In this document: in pieces, positions 9,011 to 18,019 of the stretch
Layout of the letters: the number at the start of each line of letters is the position of its first letter
How positions within the stretch are numbered: position 1 is the first letter of the stretch
NCBI GenBank assembly: GCA_017631435.1
Contig: JAGBTG010000056.1
Coordinates: 124,001 to 188,000, forward strand
Reading direction: 5' to 3'
Length of the DNA: 64,000 bases
From: Bacteroidales bacterium
GTDB lineage: Bacteria > Bacteroidota > Bacteroidia > Bacteroidales > UBA932
Made by a program: the position numbers and the translations under genes
Notes under the pieces: generated by a model
Databases searched by the model: none
What the model saw: the letters and a program-made list of their open reading frames with translations, nothing else
What the model was told of the DNA's origin: nothing

Positions 9011-10227
9011 CTTCCCCACAACCACACTAAAGTAACCTCTGCCTTGGTAGGGCCAATCCAGTTCCTGTTTTTGGTAACCTGCCATACATAACAGTTGTCA
9101 ATAGGTAAATACTCCTTATACTCTCCGGTAAGATAACCGGTGCTCAACGTAAAATCAAGATTCAGCCTCTTTCCAATATTCTTTGAGTACCCGGCATTAA
9201 CACCAAAACCCCAACTCCATCTGTCGCCAAGATAACCCCTGCCGCCCCACTCAAAATCATAAGTGATTATATTGGCATAACCGCCAATATGCCATCCGGT
9301 AAGAGGATTGAGCGGATCACGCTCACCAAACCATTTCCTCAACTCAATATCTCCACCATACACACGGTGATACCAGCTCTGCGGATCCCGTTTCCACCAC
9401 GCATACATCCAGTTTCCTGCTAACGACCAATCTTTGCCAAGATAAACTTCCACACCAATGTTTGGAGTAATGAGCAAATCATAAAGCAAATTGTTCTTAA
9501 CCGCTATCTGCCACCTGCGGTACTCCGGCTCCTGAGGCACCACCTTCTCGCGCGGAAAAATCTGCGGCTCATGCAACTGCTTCTGCGCCACCTGATGAAC
9601 ACTATACTCCCTCACCTTTGGTACCGGTGATACAATAGGGGTAAGATCATACTTGATTACAGCCCAGGTAGACCTGAGCGGCGGGAACTTCTTATTGAAC
9701 AGATACCTGTATGTAACACCTCCATTGATCCTCCTCAAAGCCTCAAAATCTTTTCTCCCCACAATCTCAAGCACCTCGTGTCTGTTGCTCAGCACAGTAT
9801 CAACCAGCACTTGCTCATACAGCTTCTCCCAATCAATACCAATGAACTTGGTATAAAGATTGGCAGAATCAAGATTGCTGTTATGCTTTAAAACATAATT
9901 ATAGATAGCCTCAGTCCTCCGCCTTGAGAGAATCTGGTTCCAGCGATAAGGACCCTCCGGCGACGCACCACCCGAAATTTCAATAGAATTGAAAGTATAA
10001 TGGAACCTGTTGTCTGAATAATCTGCCGGTGCGTACTCCCTCAACTGCTGCAACACCTTGCGGTTCTCATTCAAATAAGGCAATAAAGTATACTCATTAA
10101 TCTTAAAATGAATCTTAAGGGTATCAGTATAAATCTGTGTACTCACACGAACCCTGCTCTGCCCATTAGCCACAAAATGGGACAGCAAAGCAAGTACAAC
10201 AAAAATATACCCCAATTGCCTCATCAA
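9004..10227 (-). CDS. DUF3575 outer-membrane protein with OmpA-like N-terminal part
   Basis: 407 residues with signal peptide ending HFVANGQS. Residues ~30-150 contain IEISGGASPEGPYRWNQILS and RRRTEAIYNYV, as in OmpA-type peptidoglycan-binding domains. The C-terminal ~190 residues (NNLLYDLLITPNIGVEVYLG, then WMYAWWKRDPQSWYHRVYGG) match DUF3575, an eight-stranded barrel-like family that opens many Bacteroidales fimbrial operons. It ends in an aromatic residue (WGRW), as outer-membrane barrels do. It is first in the leftward operon, 42 bp downstream of a TATATTTG promoter. I infer an outer-membrane platform for the fimbria. Confidence 0.8.
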   Translation of the reverse strand: MMRQLGYIFVVLALLSHFVANGQSRVRVSTQIYTDTLKIHFKINEYTLLPYLNENRKVLQQLREYAPADYSDNRFHYTFNSIEISGGASPEGPYRWNQILSRRRTEAIYNYVLKHNSNLDSANLYTKFIGIDWEKLYEQVLVDTVLSNRHEVLEIVGRKDFEALRRINGGVTYRYLFNKKFPPLRSTWAVIKYDLTPIVSPVPKVREYSVHQVAQKQLHEPQIFPREKVVPQEPEYRRWQIAVKNNLLYDLLITPNIGVEVYLGKDWSLAGNWMYAWWKRDPQSWYHRVYGGDIELRKWFGERDPLNPLTGWHIGGYANIITYDFEWGGRGYLGDRWSWGFGVNAGYSKNIGKRLNLDFTLSTGYLTGEYKEYLPIDNCYVWQVTKNRNWIGPTKAEVTLVWLWGRW

Positions 10228-10268
10228 TAATTGTTATGTAATGAAAAATGCCTGTATTTTTGAACTTA

Positions 10269-10276
10269 CAAATATA
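10269..10276 (-). promoter_or_regulatory. Bacteroidales -7 promoter element of the fimbrial operon
   Basis: The minus strand reads TATATTTG, matching TAnnTTTG, 41 bases before the ATG of the first fimbrial gene. Confidence 0.6.
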
Positions 10277-10329
10277 TAAATTTTCTGAAAAACCAAAAAA
10301 AATTAGGGGCATTAGCCAGAAGGTAGAAA

Positions 10330-10640
10330 AGTACCGGCTTTACCTTGTGCCATACTTTAAGCCATACTTCGAGCCATACCTGTGGCTAGGCCTTCGGTTT
10401 TGGCTTGTCCCATGGCGTATTCCCATTGGTTTATTCTGTCGCGTTCTGAGTTCATTTTCTTGATGTATGTTTGTCTTTCTTTGTGGTTCATTGCAGCTAT
10501 CTGGGCTGCTTCAAAGCGACGGTCTCAAATCTGTTGCTGGAATTCTTGCGGCTGTTTTACAGGCTGTGAATGTGTCGGAGAAAATATAGGAAGCCTTCCA
10601 GTATGTTGTTGGGGGATATTTCTTCCAGTCTTTTGACAAA
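10330..10640 (-). pseudogene. Decayed C-terminal remnant of an Rpn-family (PD-(D/E)XK) nuclease
   Basis: Read on the minus strand, 10640 onward gives FVKRLEEISPNNILEGFLYF and LRHIHSL, then a stop. After a frame change the text continues KQPQEFQQQI, an in-frame TGA, then DRRFEAAQIAAMNHKERQTY and IKKMNSERDRINQWEYAMGQ. This is the C-terminal region of Rpn/PF12784 nucleases of Bacteroidales, with at least one frameshift and one stop. The catalytic half is absent. It faces the intact Rpn gene at 10944 but differs from it in sequence, so it is not a simple duplicate. The rest of the 10228-10943 gap is AT-rich with no further gene visible. Confidence 0.75.
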
Positions 10641-10931
10641 TTTACGTAATTTTATGAATATTAACGTATATTTTGTGCTTAATGTCCGGTTGGTAATCTT
10701 TTGAGTATTACATAATTTTTTGTTTTTTTTTAATCTGCGGTTTAACATTTTGCAATGCTGTGGTTATTTTGAGGAAAAGTATGCCTGAAAAAGAAAATGT
10801 TTGCGGTTGTAAGGTATGTTTTTCTTTTTTTATAAAAATCATAAATGTGGTCTATAGGTGCCTGTGAGTAGGTTTTTGGGTTGAAGTAGAGTAAATTTAC
10901 TCAAGAGCTTGCAAAATATTTGTCGGGAATA

Positions 10932-10939
10932 TAGGTTTG
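10932..10939 (+). promoter_or_regulatory. -7 promoter element abutting the Rpn start codon
   Basis: TAGGTTTG matches TAnnTTTG and ends only four bases before the ATG at 10944, which would give a leaderless or nearly leaderless transcript. Confidence 0.45.
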
Positions 10940-10943
10940 CGGC

Positions 10944-11894
10944 ATGTTTAACCAGATTTTAGATGATATGGAAAAAGTTGAGAGAGAAGGGAGGGTGATA
11001 AATCCTTTCCTGGATTGGAGTTTCAAGTATTTGTTCGGGACACCAGAGAGCAAGAGTAATTTGATTGGTTTGCTGAATTTGGTTTTGAGTCCTGATGTGG
11101 AGATTGAGGATGTAGATTTTATGAACAGTGAGAGTATACCCAGTTCCCCTCAGTTGAAAGGGTGTGTGTTTGATATTATTTGCAAGGATAAGGCCGGAGA
11201 CAACTATTTGGTTGAAATGCAGAACCAGCAGATGATGAATGAGGTGGAGCGGATTATCTTCTACACATGCAGACTGGTAGACCGGATGGGTGTTAGCGGA
11301 CGTGAGTGGGACTACAGGCAGATAAAAAGGGTTTATTCTATCTGCCTGATGAATTTTACTTTTGAGGAGCATCCTGTTTTAAGGAGGGATGTTGTTTTGT
11401 ATGATGTCAGGGGTCAGAAAGTGTTTTCTGATAAGCTGAATATTGTTTTGTTGCAGTTGCCCTGTTTGCATGCGAGGAGTATTCATGAGTGTACTCAGCA
11501 ATATGAATTTTTGTTATATTTGTTGAATCAAATGCACAAGGGTATGAAAACTATAGAAGAACTTAAGCTTGAGGTTGCACAAACAGCACTTCCAGAGGAG
11601 ACTAAAGAGCTGTTTTATAAGGTTCTTGATACGGCAGATGTTGCTTCGTTGTCTGAGAGTGACAGGATTCAGTATGAGTCTGATCTTAAGAATTATAGGG
11701 ATTCTATGAGTTGCATTGCGTTTGCGGAGCATAAGGGGAGGGAGGAAGGACGTCAACAAGGAATAGCGGAAGGATTTAAAACGGGTGTTCTCGCAACGGC
11801 TCAAAAGATGAAGTCTTTGGGTATCCCTGATAAGGATATTGCTGAGTGCACAGGGCTTTCTGTTGAAGAGGTTTCTAATTTGTCCTTAAAATGA
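10944..11894 (+). CDS. Rpn family recombination-promoting nuclease / PD-(D/E)XK transposase-like protein
   Basis: 316 residues. The N-terminus NPFLDWSFKYLFGTPESKSN and FDIICKDKAGDNYLVEMQNQ contain the conserved core of PF12784; the D...(V)EMQ segment supplies the nuclease acidic residues. The long helical C-terminus ends REEGRQQGIAEGFKTG, LGIPDKDIAECTGLSVEEV, the usual Rpn tail with an HTH-like motif. Rpn proteins of E. coli are DNA endonucleases that raise recombination, and some have been linked to phage defence through a small C-terminal internal product. This family is usually multicopy, and a decayed relative lies just upstream. The gene ends at a strong bidirectional terminator shared with the convergent dcyD-like gene. 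Confidence 0.85.
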   Translation: MFNQILDDMEKVEREGRVINPFLDWSFKYLFGTPESKSNLIGLLNLVLSPDVEIEDVDFMNSESIPSSPQLKGCVFDIICKDKAGDNYLVEMQNQQMMNEVERIIFYTCRLVDRMGVSGREWDYRQIKRVYSICLMNFTFEEHPVLRRDVVLYDVRGQKVFSDKLNIVLLQLPCLHARSIHECTQQYEFLLYLLNQMHKGMKTIEELKLEVAQTALPEETKELFYKVLDTADVASLSESDRIQYESDLKNYRDSMSCIAFAEHKGREEGRQQGIAEGFKTGVLATAQKMKSLGIPDKDIAECTGLSVEEVSNLSLK

Positions 11895-11928
11895 TTTAGT
11901 TTTCGGGATATAATCAACCCAAAATATA

Positions 11929-11964
11929 AAATGTCCTTAAAACAACGCGGTTTTAAGGACATTT
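11929..11964. terminator. Bidirectional intrinsic terminator between Rpn and D-cysteine desulfhydrase genes
   Basis: AAATGTCCTTAAAAC and GTTTTAAGGACATTT form a perfect 15-bp stem with a six-base loop between two convergent genes, with A/T-rich flanks on both sides. A GTCGGGA word follows directly. Confidence 0.85.
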
Positions 11965-11985
11965 GTTTCTGTCGGGAAGAATGTT

Positions 11986-12969
11986 TTACCACTCAAACTG
12001 CTCGCTTACTGGGAACAGGCCAAACATTCCGCCGGTGTGGATGAACAGGATGTTTTTGCTGCCAACCAATGCGCCGCCCTCTTTAAGCTCGTTGTATACG
12101 CCGTACATTGCTTTGCCGGTGTAAACAGGATCTAGGATAACAGCCTCTTTCTGGGCAACGTGTTTGATGAACTCCAGTTCCTCAGGACGGCTGATAGCGT
12201 AGCCAAGTCCTACGTATTTGTCAATCACCTCAATGTTCTCGCGTTTTAGAGTTGCACCTTTGTACTCTGGAAGATACTCAAGGGCACCGTTTGAGATGTT
12301 GTCTATGATGTTTGTAAAGTACTCAACGTCATCACATACAGCCATGCTCACAACGCGTTTGCCGTAGCCGTGAAGCTCGTTTGCAAGGTATAGACCGGCT
12401 GCTGTTCCACCTGAACCGGTTGCAACAACTACAGTGTCAAAGGTGATGCCCATCTCTTTCTCCTGTGCAACAATCTCGTTCATACAGTTGTAGTAGCCAA
12501 GTGTTCCAAGCTCGTTTGAAGCACCCTCCGGAATTACATAAGGTTTGTAACCCTGTTTGCGGTACTCCTCAGCCATTGCCTCCATAATTTCTCCGCGGCT
12601 GTTGCTGTATTCCGGTCTTGTACAGAATTTTACATCTGCACCCATAAGTTTGTCAAGGAAGTAGTTTCCAACTACTGGTGGCTGCTCTGAAATGCGTAGA
12701 AGAACTGCACTCTTCATACCCAATTTTGTAGCAACTGCTACGGTAGCCCTACAGTGGTTGCTCTGTATACCGCCACAGGTAATCAACAGGTTATAACCGT
12801 TGTCCTGGGCATCTTTTGCAAGGTACTCCAGTTTCCTCACTTTGTTGCCTGAGATCTCTGAACCTGTGTGGTCGTCTCTCTTGATGTAAAGGTTTGTGCC
12901 AAACTCCTCCGAAAGCCTTTCCAGCTTCTCAATTTTGGTTGGCAGGTTCGCTAAAGTCAATTTTTCCAT
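11986..12969 (-). CDS. dcyD: D-cysteine desulfhydrase (PLP-dependent, ACC-deaminase family)
   Basis: 327 residues from the ATG at 12969 (MEKLTLANLPTKIEKLERLS). The family cleaves D-cysteine to pyruvate, ammonia and sulfide; near relatives act as ACC deaminases. The PLP lysine lies in SGNKVRKLEYL (Lys43), and the phosphate loop is VVATGSGGTAAGLYL. IQSNHCRATVAVATKLG is the tryptophan-synthase-beta-fold helix common to D-cysteine desulfhydrases. Length fits the family. It is transcribed leftward from a palindromic promoter shared with the large secreted protein on the other side. An L-cysteine desulfidase lies 3 kb away, so the area handles both cysteine isomers. Confidence 0.85.
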   Translation of the reverse strand: MEKLTLANLPTKIEKLERLSEEFGTNLYIKRDDHTGSEISGNKVRKLEYLAKDAQDNGYNLLITCGGIQSNHCRATVAVATKLGMKSAVLLRISEQPPVVGNYFLDKLMGADVKFCTRPEYSNSRGEIMEAMAEEYRKQGYKPYVIPEGASNELGTLGYYNCMNEIVAQEKEMGITFDTVVVATGSGGTAAGLYLANELHGYGKRVVSMAVCDDVEYFTNIIDNISNGALEYLPEYKGATLKRENIEVIDKYVGLGYAISRPEELEFIKHVAQKEAVILDPVYTGKAMYGVYNELKEGGALVGSKNILFIHTGGMFGLFPVSEQFEW

Positions 12970-13009
12970 TGTATATTTCTTTATGTTAATAAGTACTCGT
13001 ACTTTTTTG

Positions 13010-13029
13010 TTAATTTTGTACAAAATTAA
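13010..13029. promoter_or_regulatory. Palindromic divergent promoter (TAATTTTG on both strands)
   Basis: TTAATTTTGTACAAAATTAA is a perfect 20-bp palindrome, so a TAnnTTTG element (TAATTTTG) appears on each strand. It lies between the divergent starts at 12969 and 13038. The two polymerase sites overlap and should exclude each other. Confidence 0.65.
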
Positions 13030-13037
13030 TAATTAAA

Positions 13038-16000
13038 ATGATGTTTCTAAAAAAATTATCCCTTTTGGGGGCCGCTCTGCTCATGATTGTGGGCATTGCA
13101 CAGGCCCAGACTGTAGTAAAGGATAAGGAGGCCTTTGCTAAAATGTCAGACTCACTGGATGCCTATCTGGCACCGGTTGCATCCATTGTTGTAAATGTTG
13201 CTGTAGACTCTGCAGTAATCAACGGCAATAACTTGGATATCCACCTTACTTCAAGAACCAGTGACTATTTCTTTAGGGATAACACCGTTAAAGATATGTA
13301 CAGCATTGCAGCTGCACTTCTTCCCGACAGTTATAAAGGACTGAAAGTTACCCTGCATGCAAACGGGTCAACCCTTGAGGAACTGGCATCAAAATTCTAT
13401 TCAGATTCATACAAGATGCCTGCAAAACCAAAGAAAGTGAAGAAGTCAAAGACTGCTCCACAAATCTTGGTTCAGAACATGTCTCTTCCATACGAAGTTA
13501 CTTATGGTCTTAACGGACGCCATCTTGCCTTGTGGCAGAGCCACGGCTGGTACTATGAGCAGTCTTTGGAGAGATGGGAGTGGCAGAGGGCACGTATCCT
13601 TCAGACTGTAGAGGACCTTTATACCCAGAGCTATGTTGTTCCTTTCTTGGTTCCAATGTTGGAGAATGCCGGTGCAAATGTGCTTCTTCCAAGGGAGAGG
13701 GATATCAATACCTTTGAGTATATTGTAGACAATGACAAGTTGATGGGAGGCTTTGAGGAGCTGTCGGGAAGCAAACAGTGGGAGAGAGGTGATGTTGGTT
13801 TTGCAAATCCTAAAAAGAGCTATGAGCATGGTGAGAACCCTTTCACAATGGGTACTTACAGAGTTGTAGAGGGAGTTGTTGCCAAAGGCAAGAAACAGCC
13901 GGTTGAGAGTGTTGCAAAATGGATTCCAAGTGACCGTTTTGGTGGCAAGGAGTGTGCTGTTTATGTTTCTTACAAATCTTTGCCTAACAGTACTGAAGCT
14001 GCTCTTTATACTGTGAAGCATAAAGGTGGTGAGACCCAGTTCAAGGTTAACCAGAAAATGGGTGGCGGCACTTGGATATATCTTGGTACTTTTGAGTTCT
14101 CAAACTACAGTAATGTAGAGGGTGTTTACCTTACCAACTTGAGTGCCAAAGAGGGTGTTGTAGTTACTGCTGATGCCGTTAAGTTTGGTGGTGGAATGGG
14201 TAACATTGCAAGAAAACCTACCCAGGAGAGACCATATAACGTACAGGCCGTTACCAGCGGTTACCCAAGATTTACAGAGGGTGCAAGATACTGGTTGCAA
14301 TGGGCTGGTTTTGCAGATTCAATCTACTCATACACTAATCTTAAGAACGATTATACAGACGACTATATGAGCCGTGGCCGTTGGGTGAATGCCCTTATTG
14401 GCGGCAGCAAGGTCAAACCGGATGCTGAGGGTTACAACATCCCTGTAGACATGTCGTTTGCATTCCATACAGATGCAGGTACTTTCCCTAACGATTCAAT
14501 TGTAGGAACACTTGCTATCTATACCCGTTACTCTAATGGTTCAGACAAATACCCTAACGGCAAGAGCAGAATGGGTGCACGTGAGATGACCGACATCATC
14601 CAGACAGAGATTGTAAATGATGTAAGGGCAACCTTTGAGCCTAAATGGAGCCGCAGAGGCCTTTGGGACCGTTCATATGCAGAGTCACGTACTCCCGACG
14701 TCCCTTCAATGCTTCTTGAGCACCTTTCTCACCAGAACTTTGCAGATATGACCTATGGCCTTGATCCTGCATACCGTTTTGTAGTGAGCCGTGCAATCTA
14801 TAAAGGTATCCTCAAATACTTGAGCATGGACAGCGGCCTTCCTTACACTGTACAGCCACTTCCTGTGAAGAACTTTGCCGCTGAACTTGAGGGCAATAAT
14901 TCTGTTAAGCTTTCTTGGAGTCCGGTTTCTGATCCTTCAGAGCCTACAGCAGAGCCAACTGCTTATGTGGTTTACACTATGAAGAATAATACTGCATTTG
15001 ATAATGGTGTTCTTGTTAAAGATACAACTGCTGTATTCCCAATTTCTCCAGACTGCATCTATAGCTATAAGGTTGTAGCTGTGAACGACGGTGGTGCTTC
15101 ATTCCCTTCAGAGGAGCTTTCAGTTGGAGTTTCTTCAGCTGCAGTTACCGCAGGCAAACTTCCGGTTATGGTTGTGAACGGTTTTGAGAGAGTTGCCGGT
15201 CCTGCAGTGTTTGAGAAGAACGATTCTACTTTTGCAGGTTTCAACAATATCAAGGATAGAGGAGTACCATATAAAGCAGACTGGTCTTACATTGGTGATA
15301 TGCACGAGTTCCGCCGTGAGGTTCCATGGATGGATGACGACGCTCCTGGATTTGGTGCTTCTTATTCAGATTTTGAGGATAAAGTTATAGCAGGAAATAC
15401 TTTCAATTATCCATACAAACATGGTAAAGCAATTATGGAGAACGGTTACAGTTTTGTTTCTTCATCTGTAGGTGCAGTTAAAGCTGGTAAAGTTGATATG
15501 AACAACTATAAGATTGTTGATATGATTATGGGTAAACAGGGCAAGACTATTGTTGGCCGTGGCGTTTACGGTTACAAGTATGAGGTATTCCCTGTTGCAC
15601 TTCAGAAAGAGATCAGGGAGTTCTGTGAGGCTGGAGGAAACCTTCTTGTTTCCGGTGCAAATATCGCTACAGACTTGTTTGATGCTCCAGGTGTAACCGA
15701 GGAGGGTATGAATTTTGCCAAAGATGTACTTAAATACAAATGGATGACAGAATATGCTGCAAAATCGGGAGAGGTAAAACCTGTTCCAAATCCATACATA
15801 AAAGCAAAAGGTACTGCTTTCTGTCAGATACTTAACGAAAATTTTTACTGCGTTGAGTCACCGGATGCACTTGTTCCTGCTTGCAAAGATGCATTTACAA
15901 TCTTCAGATATAAAGACAATAATATTTCTGCAGGTGTTGCCTACAAAGGCGACTATAAGACAGTTTGTCTTGGCTTCCCAATTGAAGCTGTGAGATCTTA

Positions 16001-16052
16001 TGGTCATAAGAATTTGTTTGGTGCTATTTTGAAATTCTTTGAGCAAGAGTAA
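13038..16052 (+). CDS. Secreted amidase_3/golvesin-domain protein ('xanthan lyase'-type annotation)
   Basis: 1004 residues with signal peptide MMFLKKLSLLGAALLMIVGI/AQAQ. Residues ~155-230 (GLNGRHLALWQSHGWYYEQS ... ENAGANVLLPRERD) and ~470-600 (AFHTDAG ... MLLEHLSHQNFADMTYGLDP, FVVSRAIYKGI) resemble N-acetylmuramoyl-L-alanine amidase_3, with candidate zinc ligands in the SHGW, FHTD and LEHLSHQN segments. Inserted between them, ~240-390, is a golvesin C-terminal-like domain ending VVVTADAVKFGGGMG. A fibronectin-III-like region follows at ~615-710, then a C-terminal region typical of proteins annotated xanthan lyase. It probably acts on peptidoglycan in the periplasm or at the surface; substrate not proven. 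It ends at an intrinsic terminator built from paired TCCCGAC words. Confidence 0.7.
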   Translation: MMFLKKLSLLGAALLMIVGIAQAQTVVKDKEAFAKMSDSLDAYLAPVASIVVNVAVDSAVINGNNLDIHLTSRTSDYFFRDNTVKDMYSIAAALLPDSYKGLKVTLHANGSTLEELASKFYSDSYKMPAKPKKVKKSKTAPQILVQNMSLPYEVTYGLNGRHLALWQSHGWYYEQSLERWEWQRARILQTVEDLYTQSYVVPFLVPMLENAGANVLLPRERDINTFEYIVDNDKLMGGFEELSGSKQWERGDVGFANPKKSYEHGENPFTMGTYRVVEGVVAKGKKQPVESVAKWIPSDRFGGKECAVYVSYKSLPNSTEAALYTVKHKGGETQFKVNQKMGGGTWIYLGTFEFSNYSNVEGVYLTNLSAKEGVVVTADAVKFGGGMGNIARKPTQERPYNVQAVTSGYPRFTEGARYWLQWAGFADSIYSYTNLKNDYTDDYMSRGRWVNALIGGSKVKPDAEGYNIPVDMSFAFHTDAGTFPNDSIVGTLAIYTRYSNGSDKYPNGKSRMGAREMTDIIQTEIVNDVRATFEPKWSRRGLWDRSYAESRTPDVPSMLLEHLSHQNFADMTYGLDPAYRFVVSRAIYKGILKYLSMDSGLPYTVQPLPVKNFAAELEGNNSVKLSWSPVSDPSEPTAEPTAYVVYTMKNNTAFDNGVLVKDTTAVFPISPDCIYSYKVVAVNDGGASFPSEELSVGVSSAAVTAGKLPVMVVNGFERVAGPAVFEKNDSTFAGFNNIKDRGVPYKADWSYIGDMHEFRREVPWMDDDAPGFGASYSDFEDKVIAGNTFNYPYKHGKAIMENGYSFVSSSVGAVKAGKVDMNNYKIVDMIMGKQGKTIVGRGVYGYKYEVFPVALQKEIREFCEAGGNLLVSGANIATDLFDAPGVTEEGMNFAKDVLKYKWMTEYAAKSGEVKPVPNPYIKAKGTAFCQILNENFYCVESPDALVPACKDAFTIFRYKDNNISAGVAYKGDYKTVCLGFPIEAVRSYGHKNLFGAILKFFEQE

Positions 16053-16061
16053 TATAATTTT

Positions 16062-16095
16062 TTCCCGACAGATTTTTACAGAATTCTGTCGGGAA
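16062..16095 (+). terminator. Intrinsic terminator formed by an inverted pair of the TCCCGAC word
   Basis: TTCCCGACAGA and TCTGTCGGGAA make a perfect 11-bp stem with a 12-base loop, ten bases after the stop at 16052, followed by a T-rich tract. It sits just before the next gene (16113) in the same direction. Confidence 0.75.
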
Positions 16096-16112
16096 TATTA
16101 TTTTTTTGAATT

Positions 16113-17531
16113 ATGGATTTACAGAGAGAACTTGAAATAATTGAACTGATTAAGAAAGAAGTAAAGCCTGCATTGGGCTGTACTGAACCTATTGCTGTTT
16201 CCTTGGCCGTTGCCCGTTCTTGTGAGGCTTTGAAGGAGATTGGTGCCGAGGTTGGCAATGTGGTTGTGGAGGTGTCTGCAAACATCCTTAAAAACGGTAT
16301 GGGAGTGGGTATTCCCGGCACCGGAATGGTTGGCCTTCATATTGCAGCTGCACTTGCAGTTACTTGTGGCCGTAGCTCTTATGGTCTGGAGGTTTTGAAG
16401 GATCTTACTCCAGAGGCAATTGATGCTGCAAAAGCAATGGTTGACGCTGGTGCCATTAAAGTGGTATTGGCTGATACTCAGTTGAAGCTTTATATTAAGG
16501 CTACGGCTTATTCTGGATTGCCTGCTGGTGCTGCTGGTGACGCTGGTGCTGCTAGTGCTGCTGGTGCTGCTGGTGCTCAGAATTGCCTTATTGAGCCTGC
16601 CCATTATGCCATGACAGAGATTGCCAACAATCATGATTCAATCATTTCTGTAGTTCGCGATGGCGTATCTTTGCTTGACCATTCTCATATCAATCCTCTT
16701 AATTGCGCAGGTTCTGCCTGTACTGCAGTAGGAGGGGAGGTTGCTCCTGTGGAGAAGACCACATTGGATTATAAATTGTCGGTGAAGGAGATTCTTCAGT
16801 TTGCGCAAGAGGCATCTTTTGAGAATATTGAGTTCATCCTGGATTCTGTAAAACTTAACAAAGCCCTTGCAGATGCAGGTTTGAGCAACGATTACGGTTT
16901 GAAAGTTGGAAAGACTATTCTCGCTTCAGAACATACTTCTGTTTTTGGCTCATCTATAATGACCTATGCAATGGCTGCTACCGCAGCTGCTTCAGATGCC
17001 AGAATGGCCGGCTGTACCCTCCCTGCCATGAGTAACTCAGGCAGTGGTAACCAGGGTATTACAGTAACAATGCCGGTTATTGCAGTTGCCGAGAAAATGA
17101 ATGTTTCTCAGGAGAAACTTGCCCGCGCTCTTGTGTTGAGCCACCTGATTGCTATCCACATTAAAGGCTACCTTGGCAAACTTTCCGCTTTATGCGGTTG
17201 CGTGATTGCCTCTACCGGATCTTCTTGCGGTATTGTGTACCTTCATGACGGCGGTTATGACCAAGTTTGCTCAGCAATCAAAAACATGGTTGGAAACATC
17301 ACTGGCATGGTTTGCGACGGCGCCAAAGTAGGTTGCGCCCTAAAAGTTGCATCCGGCGTTTCTTCTTCAATCCAGGCAGCTGTCCTTGCTCTTGATGGTA
17401 TTTGTATTTCATCCAATGATGGTATCATTGAAGACTGCATTGAGAAGACCATCTGCAACCTCGGCCGCATCGGTGCCGAAGGCATGCAAACCACCGACAA
17501 GATGATTCTTGATATTATGGTTTGCAAATAG
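16113..17531 (+). CDS. L-cysteine desulfidase / UPF0597 family (Fe-S serine-dehydratase-alpha fold)
   Basis: 472 residues, starting MDLQRELEIIELIKKEVKPA then LGCTEPIAVSLAVARSCEAL, the invariant N-terminal signature of the CyuA/YhaM/CdsB family, which splits L-cysteine into pyruvate, ammonia and sulfide with a 4Fe-4S cluster. Further cysteines are in NCAGSACTAVGG, CVIASTGSSCGIVYL and VCDGAKVGCALK; the glycine-rich MSNSGSGNQGITVTMPV is also conserved. An Ala/Gly-rich insertion of ~20 residues near residue 140, encoded by a GCTGGTGCT-type repeat, is unusual. It lies 60 bp after the secreted protein behind a terminator, so it may have its own promoter. With the D-cysteine enzyme nearby it points to cysteine catabolism or detoxification. 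Confidence 0.9.
   Translation: MDLQRELEIIELIKKEVKPALGCTEPIAVSLAVARSCEALKEIGAEVGNVVVEVSANILKNGMGVGIPGTGMVGLHIAAALAVTCGRSSYGLEVLKDLTPEAIDAAKAMVDAGAIKVVLADTQLKLYIKATAYSGLPAGAAGDAGAASAAGAAGAQNCLIEPAHYAMTEIANNHDSIISVVRDGVSLLDHSHINPLNCAGSACTAVGGEVAPVEKTTLDYKLSVKEILQFAQEASFENIEFILDSVKLNKALADAGLSNDYGLKVGKTILASEHTSVFGSSIMTYAMAATAAASDARMAGCTLPAMSNSGSGNQGITVTMPVIAVAEKMNVSQEKLARALVLSHLIAIHIKGYLGKLSALCGCVIASTGSSCGIVYLHDGGYDQVCSAIKNMVGNITGMVCDGAKVGCALKVASGVSSSIQAAVLALDGICISSNDGIIEDCIEKTICNLGRIGAEGMQTTDKMILDIMVCK
16520..16577. repeat. In-frame GCTGGTGCT microsatellite encoding an Ala/Gly insertion
   Basis: Imperfect tandem GCTGGT/GCTGCT triplets encode PAGAAGDAGAASAAGAAGA within the L-cysteine desulfidase. 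The insertion has the look of slippage-driven growth in a surface loop. Confidence 0.8.
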
Positions 17532-17614
17532 TATATGTGACGCCTCAAGTGATGAGGTTTCCCTTTTGGTGATATTTGTCCTGGATTTGCATTGCAGTTC
17601 AGGACATTTTTTGT

Positions 17615-17935
17615 GTGGGCAGCATTTCCTCCACGTTCTGCAGTGTTTTTGTGGATGTTTTCAGTGTGTGCGACATTTCCTCCACGTTCTGCAGCGTTTT
17701 TGTGGATGTTTTCAGTGTTGGCAGCATTTCCTCCACGTTTTGCTGCATTTCTGTGGATGTTTTGAGTGTGTGCGACATTTCCTCCACGTTCTGCAGCATT
17801 TATGTGGATATTTTGAGTGTGTGCGACATTTCCTCCACGTTCTGCAGCGTTTTTGTGGATGTTTTCAGTGTTGGCAGCATTTCCTCCACGTTCTGCGGCA
17901 TTGTCGTGGATGTTTTGAGAGATGGCAGTATTTTG
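17615..17935 (+). repeat. Array 1: six 51-bp imperfect tandem repeats
   Basis: The word CCACG recurs at 17631, 17682, 17733, 17784, 17835 and 17886, exactly 51 bp apart. A typical unit contains CATTTCCTCCACGTTCTGCA, then GCGTTTTTGTGGATGTTTTC and a short variable tail. TCCAC and GTGGA can pair within each unit. No frame shifts occur, so frames stay open on both strands. The array fills the gap between the 3' ends of the L-cysteine desulfidase gene and rnpB. No credible gene is seen in it. Confidence 0.9.
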
Positions 17936-17981
17936 AGTAGTGAATCTCCTACTTCTTCAAGTAAATAGTTTATTCAGCAAC

Positions 17982-18012
17982 AAAAAACGTCCTTCGCTTA
18001 TCGCGAAGGACG
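17982..18012 (-). terminator. Intrinsic terminator of rnpB
   Basis: CGTCCTTCGC and GCGAAGGACG form a perfect 10-bp stem; on the minus strand it is followed by TTTTTTG, directly after the RNase P RNA 3' end. Confidence 0.85.
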
Positions 18013-18019
18013 CTAGATT

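Noticed and set aside
17576..17968. Open frames of 66-143 residues on both strands through array 1 as protein genes
   Set aside because: They owe their openness to the 51-bp period; no start signals, low-complexity Cys/Phe/Ser text, and several frames are equally open.
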